This document shows positions 42,302 to 50,698 of a stretch of 64,000 bases of DNA, one piece after another (the stretch's first letter is position 1; every line of letters begins with the position of its first letter). Position numbers and translations under genes: made by a program. Source of the DNA: DATMXT01 sp035560415 (GTDB lineage Bacteria; Bacillota; Clostridia; Oscillospirales; Feifaniaceae); assembly GCA_035560415.1 (NCBI GenBank), contig DATMZG010000117.1:1-64000 (forward strand), read 5' to 3'. The notes under the pieces are model-generated. The model did not search any database, was not told the origin of the DNA, and worked only from the letters and a program-made list of their open reading frames with translations.

Positions 42302-43044
42302 TGGCTCTCGTATACAAGCGGCCCGATGCCCTGACCGACATGAACTTCAAATATTGCGGCGGGTGCGGACACGGGCTGGTCAACAAGATTTTGGCTGAAA
42401 TTTTAGACGAGCGCGGCCTTGCCGGCAAGACCGTCATGGTCTGGCCCATCGGCTGCTCAGTCTTCGCCGACCAGTACTTCAAGACCGACTCGGTCTGCGC
42501 GCTGCACGGCCGCGCCCCCGCCCTTGCGACGGGACTTAAAAGGGCCCGCCCGGACAACCTCGTCATCGTCTATCAGGGCGACGGCGACATGGTCTCAGAG
42601 GGCATGAGCGAAATTTTGCACGCCGCCATTCGTGGCGAAAAGCTCTCGGTCATCTTTGTCAACAACGCCATTTACGGCATGACGGGCGGCCAGATGGCCC
42701 CCACCACCCTGATTGGCCAGAAGACCACGACCTCGCCCTACGGCCGCACGGCGGCTGCTGCGGGCTACCCCGTCAACATGGCCGAGCTCATCGCCAATAT
42801 CCGGGGCTGCATTTACAGCGAGCGGGTCACGGTCAACACGCCGGCGAGACTTGCCGCCGCCAAAAAAGCCATTGCCAAGGCCATTGATTTGCAGCTTGAA
42901 GGCCGCGGGCTCTCCTTTGTCGAAGTGCTCTCCCCCTGCCCGACCGGCTGGGGCGTGAAAGCCTTGGACGCCCTCGACTTCATTGACAGCGACATGCTGC
43001 CCATTTACCCCTTGGGCGTCATCAAGGAGGCGGCAGATGCGTAA
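42301..43044 (+). CDS. 2-oxoacid:ferredoxin oxidoreductase, beta subunit
   Basis: 247-aa thiamine-diphosphate-binding subunit. N-terminal CGGCGHG supplies cluster or cofactor contacts. The ThDP motif begins YQGDGDM and ends at VNNAIYGMTGGQMAPTT, coordinating magnesium and diphosphate. It overlaps alpha by one base and gamma by eight. Confidence 0.93.
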   Translation: MALVYKRPDALTDMNFKYCGGCGHGLVNKILAEILDERGLAGKTVMVWPIGCSVFADQYFKTDSVCALHGRAPALATGLKRARPDNLVIVYQGDGDMVSEGMSEILHAAIRGEKLSVIFVNNAIYGMTGGQMAPTTLIGQKTTTSPYGRTAAAAGYPVNMAELIANIRGCIYSERVTVNTPARLAAAKKAIAKAIDLQLEGRGLSFVEVLSPCPTGWGVKALDALDFIDSDMLPIYPLGVIKEAADA

Positions 43045-43573
43045 ACATGAATTTATGTTCTCCGGCATCGGCGGGCAGGGCGTCATCTCCATCGGGGAGC
43101 TGCTCTGCATGACCGCCGTCGCAAAAGGGCTTGTCGTCACTTTCACCCCCTCCTACGGGCAGGAAAAGCGGGGTGGGCGCACGATGTGCCAGATGGTGGT
43201 GTCGGACAAAATGGGCTCCCACGTCATTTCGGAAGCGCAGCTGCTGCTGGTCATGGACGAGCGGTCGCTCACCGATTACGAGGGCATGGTGGCAAAGGGC
43301 GGAACCCTCATTTTGAACAGCGACCTCATCAACAAAGAGCCCGCCCGCACCGACATCAACGTGGTGAAAATCCCCTGCAACACCCTCGCCACCGAGGCGG
43401 GGTCCTCTAAGGCCGCCAACATGGTGGCGCTGGGCGCCGCGCTGCGGGTTCTGACCTTCGTCACCCCGGATGAGGTCAAGGCGGGACTTCCCGAGATTTT
43501 CCCCGGCGGCAAGGCAAAGCTCATCCCCGTAAACGAACGCGCCCTCGACATGGGCTACGAAGCGGCAAAATAG
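43037..43573 (+). CDS. 2-oxoacid:ferredoxin oxidoreductase, gamma subunit
   Basis: 178 aa. The N-terminal FSGIGGQGVISIGEL and FTPSYGQEKRGG are diagnostic of the gamma domain, which contacts CoA and helps assemble the complex. ATG 43037 with GGAGG six bases upstream fits; the reading from 42983 would start within beta in another frame. A hairpin follows, dividing the operon into two parts. Confidence 0.92.
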   Translation: MRKHEFMFSGIGGQGVISIGELLCMTAVAKGLVVTFTPSYGQEKRGGRTMCQMVVSDKMGSHVISEAQLLLVMDERSLTDYEGMVAKGGTLILNSDLINKEPARTDINVVKIPCNTLATEAGSSKAANMVALGAALRVLTFVTPDEVKAGLPEIFPGGKAKLIPVNERALDMGYEAAK

Positions 43574-43581
43574 ACAAATGT

Positions 43582-43611
43582 GCTTAAGGACGGCTGCCGC
43601 CGTCCTTAAGC
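43582..43611 (+). terminator. Intra-operon terminator or attenuator
   Basis: GCTTAAGGACGGC (43582-43594) pairs perfectly with GCCGTCCTTAAGC (43599-43611), followed by CCGTTTTAAG. It stands between the oxidoreductase genes and the amidohydrolase, and the T run is short, so read-through is likely. Confidence 0.6.
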
Positions 43612-43635
43612 CCGTTTTAAGAAGGGGTGTAAAAA

Positions 43636-44799
43636 ATGTTTGACGTGAAGGCCGACATCGCGGCCATAACCGACAAAATGATCGGCTGGCGGCGGGATTT
43701 CCACCGCCACCCCGAGCTTGGGCTCAAAGAATTTCGCACTTCCGGCATCATTGAACAGCATCTGCTGGGGCTGGGGCTCGAGGTGCGCCGCTGCGCCGGA
43801 ACCGGCGTCATCGGCGTCTTAAAGGGCGGCAAACCCGGCAAGACCGTCATGCTGCGCTCCGACATCGACGCCCTGCCGGTCACGGAGGAGACGGGGCTGC
43901 CCTTTACCTCCGAAAACCCCGGCGTCATGCACGCCTGCGGACACGACGGGCACATCTCCATGCAGATGGCGGCGGCCGAAATCCTGGCCGCCCGCAAGGA
44001 CGAGCTCGCGGGCACCGTGGTCTTCCTCTTCCAGCTCAACGAGGAGGACGCCGGCGCCGAGCGCATGATTGCGGACGGGGCCCTCGATAACCCCAAACCC
44101 GACGCCATTTTCGGCCTGCACCTGTGGTCGCCCTACCGCACCGGCCAGATTGCCGTCGTGCCGGGGCCCATCATGGCCTCAAGCTATTATTTTAAATTGA
44201 CGGTTCGGGGAAAAGGCGGCCACGGCGGCGCCCCCCATACGGCCATCAACCCCATCACGGCGGCCATGCACGTCGTGGAGGCCGTCAAGACCTTCCAGAC
44301 CGAAGAGCTCAATTTGATGAAGCCGACCGTCATCTCGGTCGGCATGTTCCACGCCGGCGTCAAGGAGATCATCATCCCCGACACCTGCGAGCTGCAGGGC
44401 TCCATCCGCTGTCTGCACGACGGGGATGCCTACATCCACACGCGGCTGCGCGAAATCGCCGAGGGCGTGTGCGCCGCTTACCGGTGCACCTGCACGCTCG
44501 ACATCATCTGCGGCAACACCATGCTCGACAACGACGATGTCTTAACGGCCGGCGTCGTCAAGGTTGCAGGTGAGGTCGTCGGCCGGGAGAACATCGTCAT
44601 GAAGGACGTGGCCGTCATGCTGGGCGAGGACTTCGCCGAGTTCACCCATCGGGTGCCCGGCTGCTATTTCTTCGTCGGCACCACAAAGCTGGGCGCTCAG
44701 ATGGTCGAGCACCACAACTGCAAATTTGTCATCGACGAGGACTCGCTGCCCATCGGCGTCGAAATGCTGGTAAAGTGCACGCTTGACTTTTTGGGTTGA
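43636..44799 (+). CDS. M20D amidohydrolase/peptidase
   Basis: 387-aa dinuclear metal hydrolase of the IAA-amino acid hydrolase/N-acyl-amino acid amidohydrolase family. WRRDFHRHPELG, SDIDALPV, HACGHDGH (C101, H103) and NEED (E136, E137) are the metal and base motifs; GGHGGAPHTAINP is the dimerisation domain. It could release an amino acid from an N-acyl, N-carbamoyl or beta-alanyl conjugate, supplying the substrate of the fermentation operon. That link is inference. It has its own GGGG-type ribosome binding site after the hairpin. Confidence 0.85.
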   Translation: MFDVKADIAAITDKMIGWRRDFHRHPELGLKEFRTSGIIEQHLLGLGLEVRRCAGTGVIGVLKGGKPGKTVMLRSDIDALPVTEETGLPFTSENPGVMHACGHDGHISMQMAAAEILAARKDELAGTVVFLFQLNEEDAGAERMIADGALDNPKPDAIFGLHLWSPYRTGQIAVVPGPIMASSYYFKLTVRGKGGHGGAPHTAINPITAAMHVVEAVKTFQTEELNLMKPTVISVGMFHAGVKEIIIPDTCELQGSIRCLHDGDAYIHTRLREIAEGVCAAYRCTCTLDIICGNTMLDNDDVLTAGVVKVAGEVVGRENIVMKDVAVMLGEDFAEFTHRVPGCYFFVGTTKLGAQMVEHHNCKFVIDEDSLPIGVEMLVKCTLDFLG

Positions 44800-44844
44800 C
44801 TGGCCCAAAATAAGAATGATCACCCATTAAGGAGGAAAAGCCAC

Positions 44845-45984
44845 ATGGATTTCAAACTGAGCAAGGAGCATGAGCTCGCCCGGCAGATGTTTCGCCAGTT
44901 CGCCGAGACCGAACTTGCCCCCATCGCCACCGAAATAGACGAGGAAGAGCGCTTTCCGCTTGAAACCGTCGAAAAGCTGAAGAAGCTCGGCATGCTCGGC
45001 ATCCCCTATCCCAAGAAATATGGTGGCCAGGGCTGCGACGAGCTGACATACTCCCTCATGATGGAGGAAATCAGCCGCTGCTGCGCCTCGACCGGCATCA
45101 TCGCGTCGGTCCACACCTCGCTGTGCTGCGGCGCCCTCTATCAAAACGGCACTGAGGAGCAAAAAGAGAAGTACCTGCGCCCGCTCTTAGACGGCCGGTA
45201 TCTCGGCGCTTTCGGTCTGACCGAACCCTCGGCCGGCTCCGACGCCGCCAGCCAGAACACCTTTGCCGTCAAGGACGGCGACAGCTATATTTTAAACGGC
45301 TCCAAAATTTTCATCACCAACTCCGGCTACGCCGACGTCTACACCATTTTCGCCATGACCGACAAGTCGCAGGGCACGCGCGGCATCTCCTGCTTCATCG
45401 TCGAAAAGGGCTTTGAGGGCTTTACGCAGGGCACGCCGTTTCGCAAGATGGGCATCAGAGCCGCCTGCGTGCGGGAGCTCATTTTCCAGAACGTGCGGGT
45501 TCCGGCTGAAAACCTGCTCGGCAAAGAGGGCCGCGGCTTTGGCATCGCCATGAAAGCGCTCGACGGCGGGCGCATCGGCATCGCCTCTCAGGCCGTCGGC
45601 ATTGCACAGGGCGCTTTTGACAAGACCGTCACTTACGTCAAAGAGCGCAAGCAGTTCGGAAAGCCGCTTGCGGCCCTGCAGAACACCCAGTTTACGCTGG
45701 CCGACATGGCCACCCGCATTCAGGCCGCCCGGCTGCTCACCTGGGAGGCTGCCATGGCCGCCGACGCCGGCGAGCCCTACTCCAGCAAAGCCGCAATGGC
45801 CAAGCTCTTTGCATCCGAGACCGCCTCGTATATCACCAACCGCGCCGTGCAGATGATGGGCGGCTACGGCTACATGCGGGAGTATTCGGTTGAGCGCATG
45901 ATGCGCGACGCCAAAATCACCGAGATTTACGAGGGCACGAGCGAGATCATGAAGATGGTCATCTCCGGCCAGCTGCTCAAGTAG
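44845..45984 (+). CDS. Acyl-CoA dehydrogenase (possible acryloyl-CoA reductase)
   Basis: 379-aa flavoprotein of the short-chain acyl-CoA dehydrogenase family. FGLTEPSAGSDA, FITNSGYADVY and the C-terminal IYEGTSEIMK with catalytic base E363 are intact. Followed at once by etfB and etfA, it should work with that flavoprotein. In C. propionicum the same trio forms acryloyl-CoA reductase, which makes propionyl-CoA; butyryl-CoA dehydrogenase/Etf is the alternative. With the ammonia-lyase upstream, reduction of an enoyl-CoA is the likely direction. GGAGGAAAA precedes the start. Confidence 0.92.
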   Translation: MDFKLSKEHELARQMFRQFAETELAPIATEIDEEERFPLETVEKLKKLGMLGIPYPKKYGGQGCDELTYSLMMEEISRCCASTGIIASVHTSLCCGALYQNGTEEQKEKYLRPLLDGRYLGAFGLTEPSAGSDAASQNTFAVKDGDSYILNGSKIFITNSGYADVYTIFAMTDKSQGTRGISCFIVEKGFEGFTQGTPFRKMGIRAACVRELIFQNVRVPAENLLGKEGRGFGIAMKALDGGRIGIASQAVGIAQGAFDKTVTYVKERKQFGKPLAALQNTQFTLADMATRIQAARLLTWEAAMAADAGEPYSSKAAMAKLFASETASYITNRAVQMMGGYGYMREYSVERMMRDAKITEIYEGTSEIMKMVISGQLLK

Positions 45985-45998
45985 GGGGGAGAAGTAGA

Positions 45999-46790
45999 AT
46001 GAATATTGTTGTATGCATTAAGCAGGTTCCGAACACCAACGACGTCAAGCTTGACCCCGTGACCGGAACCCTGAAGCGCGAAGGCATTCCGAGCATCATC
46101 AACCCGGACGACAAAAGGGCCATTGAGGCGGCTTTGAAGCTCAAGGACGAGTACGGCGCCCACGTCACCGTCATGACCATGGGCCTGCCGCAGGCCGACA
46201 TCGCCTTAAAAGAGGCCGTGGCCATGGGGGCCGACGAGGCCATTCTCATCACCGACCGCGCCTTTGCCGGCTCCGACACCTGGGCCACCTCCTCGGTGCT
46301 GGCCGCCGCCGTGAAAAAGCTACCCTTTGACATCATTTTCACCGGCCGGCAGGCCATTGACGGCGACACGGCCCAGGTCGGGCCGCAGATTGCCGAGCAC
46401 CTGGGGCTGCCCTCGATCAGCTACGCTGAGGAGATCAAGCTTGAAGAGGGCGCCGTCACGGTCAAGCGCAAGTTCGAGGACCGCTACCACCTCATCCGGG
46501 TCAAGACGCCCTGCCTCATCACGGCACTCTCGGAGCTCAACACCCCCCGCTATATGACCCCCGGCCGCATTTTCGACGCCTTTCAGGCGCCGGAGCTGGC
46601 CACAAAGGTCTGGAGCAACGCGGACCTCAATATGGACCCCGAGACCGTCGGCCTCAAGGGCTCACCCACCAAGGTCCTCAAAGCCTTTGACAAGGCCGTC
46701 AAACCGGCCGGCCAGAAGTACAAGCCCGAATCGCCCGAGGCGGCTGCGGCCCTCATTGTCGAGAAGCTGCAGGAAAAGTTTATTCTGTAA
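45999..46790 (+). CDS. etfB: Electron transfer flavoprotein, beta subunit
   Basis: 263 aa. KQVPNTNDVKLDP at the N-terminus and FTGRQAIDGDTAQVGP, the signature segment, are present. It binds the second nucleotide (AMP or FAD). If FAD, the complex may bifurcate electrons between enoyl-CoA and ferredoxin, as in clostridial Bcd/Etf; sequence reading alone does not settle this. GGGGGGAG lies before the ATG, 14 bases after the dehydrogenase stop. Confidence 0.94.
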   Translation: MNIVVCIKQVPNTNDVKLDPVTGTLKREGIPSIINPDDKRAIEAALKLKDEYGAHVTVMTMGLPQADIALKEAVAMGADEAILITDRAFAGSDTWATSSVLAAAVKKLPFDIIFTGRQAIDGDTAQVGPQIAEHLGLPSISYAEEIKLEEGAVTVKRKFEDRYHLIRVKTPCLITALSELNTPRYMTPGRIFDAFQAPELATKVWSNADLNMDPETVGLKGSPTKVLKAFDKAVKPAGQKYKPESPEAAAALIVEKLQEKFIL

Positions 46791-46805
46791 GGAGGGAGCA
46801 AACTG

Positions 46806-47813
46806 ATGAACATCAAAGATTACAGCGGCGTATTCGTATTCGCCCAGCAGGTTGACGGTAAGCTGACCTCCGTGGGGCTGGAACTCTGCGGCAAGGGCAA
46901 GCAGCTCGCCGGGGACCTCGGCGTGAAACTGACGGCGGTGCTGCTGGGCAGCGGCGTCGAAGGGCTCGCGGGAGACCTGCTCTCCCACGGGGCCGACCGG
47001 GTCATCCTCGTCGACGACGAGAAGCTCGGCGTCTATATGACCGAGCCCTATGTCTATGCGCTTTCCAAGGTCATTGAAAATTACAAGCCTGAAATCCTGC
47101 TGGTCGGCGCCACCGCCATCGGCCGCGACATGGCGCCCCGGGTGTCTGCCCGTGTTCACACAGGGCTGACTGCCGACTGCACCGCCCTCGACATCGACGG
47201 CGAGAGTAAAAATCTGCTCATGACCCGTCCCGCCTTTGGCGGCAACATCATGGCCACCATCCTCTGCCCCAACCACCGGCCCCAGATGGCGACGGTGCGC
47301 CCCGGCGTCATGCAGAAGCTGCCGGCCGGTGAGGCCGTGGGAGAGATTGAGAAGTTTGCGCTTGAAATTCCGGAGAAATGCGTCAACGTTGAAATTCTCG
47401 AAATCATTCCCAACCGCCCCACCCGCATGAACATTCAGGAGGCCAAAGTGCTGGTCTCGGGCGGGCGCGGCATCGGCGGCCCCGAGGGCTTTGCGCCGCT
47501 TGATGCGCTGGCCGGAAAACTGGGCGGCACCATTTCTTCGTCCCGCGCCTGCGTCGACTCGGGCTGGACCACCTCCGACCGGCAGGTCGGCCAGACCGGC
47601 TCCACCGTGCGCCCCGACCTCTACTTTGCCTGCGGCATCTCCGGACAGATTCAGCATGTGGCCGGCATGGAGGAGTCGGGCTATATCATCGCCATCAACC
47701 GCGACGAGACGGCCCCCATCTTCGGCGTGGCCGACCTTGGCATCGTCGGCGACCTGCACGCGATTTTGCCGGCGCTTGCGGCCGAGATCGACAAGGCCCG
47801 CGCAAAGCAGTAG
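46806..47813 (+). CDS. etfA: Electron transfer flavoprotein, alpha subunit
   Basis: 335 aa. The C-terminal FAD domain has SGGRGIGGPEGF, SSRACVDSGW, QVGQTG and YFACGISGQIQH, all conserved. No extra ferredoxin domain is fused at the N-terminus, unlike some bifurcating forms. Last gene of the operon; AAGGAGGG precedes the start and a strong terminator follows. Confidence 0.95.
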   Translation: MNIKDYSGVFVFAQQVDGKLTSVGLELCGKGKQLAGDLGVKLTAVLLGSGVEGLAGDLLSHGADRVILVDDEKLGVYMTEPYVYALSKVIENYKPEILLVGATAIGRDMAPRVSARVHTGLTADCTALDIDGESKNLLMTRPAFGGNIMATILCPNHRPQMATVRPGVMQKLPAGEAVGEIEKFALEIPEKCVNVEILEIIPNRPTRMNIQEAKVLVSGGRGIGGPEGFAPLDALAGKLGGTISSSRACVDSGWTTSDRQVGQTGSTVRPDLYFACGISGQIQHVAGMEESGYIIAINRDETAPIFGVADLGIVGDLHAILPALAAEIDKARAKQ

Positions 47814-47862
47814 TCAGCCGCAAAAAAGCCTCCGAAGCTTTGGCGGCTTTATCGAAGTTTTT

Positions 47863-47899
47863 TGCAAGAGCCGTGCACCCGCACGGCTCTTGCATTTTT
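47863..47899 (+). terminator. Terminator of the fermentation operon
   Basis: A 14-bp perfect stem (47863-47876 with 47881-47894), ACCC loop, then TTTTT. Confidence 0.92.
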
Positions 47900-47992
47900 C
47901 ACAAAGCCCGGTAATCTGAGGGCTTTTAGATTTGGCAACCGCCTTTGCACCCATTGCGCTCACGCGGCATAGTATGTTTCGGAGGGGTTGCA

Positions 47993-48952
47993 ATGTCTAT
48001 GGAACTGCTTGCCGTCCGACGGTTTCCGGCCGAGGGAGCCGGCTTTACGGTCGGCCCGGACGGATTCTATCTTACGCAGCCGGAATCTTTGCGCATTTTG
48101 CGGTTTGACCGCGAGCTGGAGCAAACGGGCGAATTCCCGGTGCCCGTCCGGTTTACGGTGCTTTGCTACGACCGCGGCGAGGACTGTTTTTGGGGATATG
48201 TGCCCGGAACGCCCTTGATTTTGTACCGCATGAACAGAGAACTTGGCGTCGAAAGCCAGAGCATTCTGGCGTGGCCGGAGCTGGCATATGAAATTGTCGG
48301 CATTTCGGTCGACTGTGGAACAGGACTTTTGGTCCTGACCACCGACGACGCCGTGTGGTCCTTTCAAAGGGATGGCAAATATGCCGGCCGGATTCTCCGG
48401 GCGGCTGAAAACGCCGTGCTGGAGGGAGCCGCAGCCATAAACCCCTGGATTGTCGCCCGCTACCGCAGAGGTGCCCGAGTCAACCTTGCGCTCGTGAATT
48501 CGCAAGGCGTGATGGTGGGCGAAACCCCTATTCGCGGCCGCTTCGGAGCCGGAATAGCTGTAGATATGACAACTCCCGACAACCCGCAGTTTTTTGCTTT
48601 GTCAGGCGGTCAGCTTCAACTCTGGTCGCTTGGGGAGCGCGCGGCGGTCTGCAACTTTGATCAGATAGCGTCTCCCCGCAGCATCAGTGATGGCGATTCC
48701 TTGTTCTGCGAGTGCCGTGCTTGCTGCGGAAACTGCGATTACTTCGAGCGCTTTGGGCGCGAACCGGCGCTTGTCGATACACGAACCATCGTCCTGGCAG
48801 CCAGCTCCGCCATGGAGAGTGCAATGGCAAGCATTCTGTCGGCGCCCGGAACAAGTGAAGGCACCATCGCGCAGGTCGCCTCGATCGAGCAGAGTCTGCT
48901 CGAAAAACTGAGGATCGTAGACAATATTATAAACAGAACGGATTGTTGCTAA
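47993..48952 (+). CDS. Unknown protein, possible beta-propeller with Cys motif
   Basis: I do not recognise a family. The 319-aa protein has no signal peptide or membrane segment. Residues 1-230 are strand-rich with recurring aromatic-hydrophobic blades (GPDGFYLTQP, ILRFDRELE, VWSFQRDGKYAG, LQLWSLGE), suggesting a beta-propeller of the kind seen in cell-surface or spore proteins. A cysteine cluster follows (CECRACCGNC, about 240-250), then a helical C-terminus ending in DCC. GGAGGGG before ATG 47993 decides the start. A 32-aa Cys/Arg-rich ORF begins six bases after its stop. Confidence 0.5.
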   Translation: MSMELLAVRRFPAEGAGFTVGPDGFYLTQPESLRILRFDRELEQTGEFPVPVRFTVLCYDRGEDCFWGYVPGTPLILYRMNRELGVESQSILAWPELAYEIVGISVDCGTGLLVLTTDDAVWSFQRDGKYAGRILRAAENAVLEGAAAINPWIVARYRRGARVNLALVNSQGVMVGETPIRGRFGAGIAVDMTTPDNPQFFALSGGQLQLWSLGERAAVCNFDQIASPRSISDGDSLFCECRACCGNCDYFERFGREPALVDTRTIVLAASSAMESAMASILSAPGTSEGTIAQVASIEQSLLEKLRIVDNIINRTDCC

Positions 48953-48958
48953 GTGTGT

Positions 48959-49057
48959 ATGTGCAGAAACCGTAACAAAAACAGAAACAATGACTGCTGC
49001 TCTCCCGGAAAGCAGTCGCCGAGACGGCGCCGCTTCTTCTGCTGTGGCAGACGGTAA
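48959..49057 (+). CDS. 32-aa Cys/Arg/Asn-rich peptide
   Basis: ATG at 48959 opens a 32-codon frame that starts MCRNRNKNRNNDCC and ends RRRRFFCCGRR, with five Cys and about ten Arg. It lies six bases after the upstream stop, has no clear ribosome binding site (possible translational coupling) and is followed within 10 bases by a terminator stem. Paired CC motifs in both proteins hint at a shared metal or disulfide role. A chance ORF cannot be excluded. Confidence 0.4.
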   Translation: MCRNRNKNRNNDCCSPGKQSPRRRRFFCCGRR

Positions 49058-49065
49058 TTAAACAA

Positions 49066-49094
49066 AACCCCCCGGCTTTGCCGGGGGGTTCTTT
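49066..49094. terminator. Bidirectional terminator
   Basis: AACCCCCCGGC (49066-49076) pairs with GCCGGGGGGTT (49080-49090) across TTT. Plus is followed by CTTTT; minus is followed by TTGTTT, serving the sodium symporter gene. Confidence 0.85.
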
Positions 49095-49178
49095 TAACTG
49101 TAAACACGGTTGTTTTGCGGCAGCCTGTTTTTCTTGGGTCTCCGACCCGGCGGAAAACCCGCAGGTTATTCGCCATTC

Positions 49179-50528
49179 TTACAGATAGCTCATGACTCCG
49201 GCAATGAGCACCGCGATCGTGACGGCCGGCACTCCGAACTTGAGCCAGGGGGAGAGCCACAGGGGAATCCGGAAATACTTTGCGCCTTTGGAGCCCTCCT
49301 CGGCAAGCCGGCTAAAGGGATATTTGTAGGCCGAGTAGATGTCGAGCACCAGAGCGCCCACCGGGACAAGCAGGCCCACGGCGACAAAGTCCATAAAAGT
49401 AAAGCAGTCCATGCCGAGAATGGAGACGTTTTTCAACGCCGTACCCGCGAGGATGGCCGGAAGCGAGCAGAGGGCTAAGAGCGGGGTCAAAATGAGCAGC
49501 ATTTTTTTCTTAGGTAAGCCAAACGCCTCCGCCAAAGTTGAATTGACCCCTTCAAAGAGCCCTAAAATGGAGGTCATGCCGGCGATGAGCACGAGGAAGA
49601 AGAAGAGGGCCATCCACCATCTGCCGCCCGCCATGTCGCCGAAGACGACCGGCATGGTCATAAAGACGAGTCCGGCGCCGGCGTCCGGGTCCATGCCGTA
49701 GGAGAAGAGGGCGGGAAAGATGGCGAGCCCCGCCAAAATGGCCACCACAAAGTTGGAGAGCACGATGACGACGGTCGAAAATGGGATGTCGCTCTTTTCT
49801 CTGTCCAAGTAGCTGCCGAAGGCGAAGGCCGTCGACAGGGCGACGCCGGCCAGGAAAAAGACCTGCGAGAGGGCCGACATGAAGGTGCCCCCCGTGAGCC
49901 GCGAGAAGTCGGCCGTCAAAAGCCACTTGACGCCGACGCCCGCCCCCGGCATGGAGCAGCCGCGCACCGCCATGGCAAAGAGAAAGACAAACAGCATGGG
50001 CAGCAGCACTTTGCTCGCGGCCTCAATGCCCTTTTGGACGCCCCGCCACAGAATGGCGGCCGACAGGACAAGCGACAGCACCGTCCAAAACAGCTTGGAC
50101 GCGGCCGAATTTTGAAGCTGACCGTAAATGCCGATGAGCTCGCCCTGTGAATAGGCCGTGATATCGCTTGCGAGGCCCTTGTAGACGTAAAACAGCACGT
50201 CGCCGACAATGGTGACGTAGTAGGAGATCATGATAAAGGCGGCCGTCACCCCGAGCCAGCCGAACATGACCCACGGGCTGCCGGGGCCGGCGAGCTGGCG
50301 CATGCCGACAACGGCGGTCTTTCCGGTCGACCGCCCCAGCGTCAGCTCGCAGAGCAGCAGCGGCACGGCGATGACGACCGAGAGCAGCGCGCAGAGCAGC
50401 AAAAAGATGCCGCCCCCCGAAGTGCCGATCATGTACGGGAACCGCCAGATGGCCCCAAGTCCCACGGCGTAGCCGATGGAGGAGAGCAAAAAGCCTGCCG
50501 CGCTGCCCCAGGATTCTTTTTCGTTCAT
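49179..50528 (-). CDS. Sodium-dependent neurotransmitter-family symporter (NSS/SNF)
   Basis: 449-aa LeuT-fold transporter with about 11-12 membrane helices. GYAVGLGAIWRFPYM in helix 1 forms sodium and substrate sites, and FFFLVLIAGMTSILGLFE is the typical helix 8. It carries amino acids or related amines with sodium, in line with an amino-acid-fermenting lifestyle; the substrate is not readable. Transcribed alone, divergent from pnp. Confidence 0.92.
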   Translation of the reverse strand: MNEKESWGSAAGFLLSSIGYAVGLGAIWRFPYMIGTSGGGIFLLLCALLSVVIAVPLLLCELTLGRSTGKTAVVGMRQLAGPGSPWVMFGWLGVTAAFIMISYYVTIVGDVLFYVYKGLASDITAYSQGELIGIYGQLQNSAASKLFWTVLSLVLSAAILWRGVQKGIEAASKVLLPMLFVFLFAMAVRGCSMPGAGVGVKWLLTADFSRLTGGTFMSALSQVFFLAGVALSTAFAFGSYLDREKSDIPFSTVVIVLSNFVVAILAGLAIFPALFSYGMDPDAGAGLVFMTMPVVFGDMAGGRWWMALFFFLVLIAGMTSILGLFEGVNSTLAEAFGLPKKKMLLILTPLLALCSLPAILAGTALKNVSILGMDCFTFMDFVAVGLLVPVGALVLDIYSAYKYPFSRLAEEGSKGAKYFRIPLWLSPWLKFGVPAVTIAVLIAGVMSYL

Positions 50529-50640
50529 GTTTACCCCTGATTGTATGTATTTTGTTTGTGCGAGGACACGCTGGGGCCCAAAAAGGCTGCCCGGACGGGC
50601 ACTCTTCGATATTCTAACATACGACGTGCCGAAAATCCAC

Positions 50641-50670
50641 TGTACAATTCTATGAAATTTGTGTTATAAT
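50641..50670 (+). promoter_or_regulatory. Promoter of pnp
   Basis: TATAAT at 50665-50670 with an extended -10 TG (TGTTATAAT) and a weak -35 TGTACA at 50641-50646 (18-base spacer), 29 bases before the start codon. Confidence 0.65.
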
Positions 50671-50698
50671 AACTGAGTTAAGAATAGGAGGATTATAA

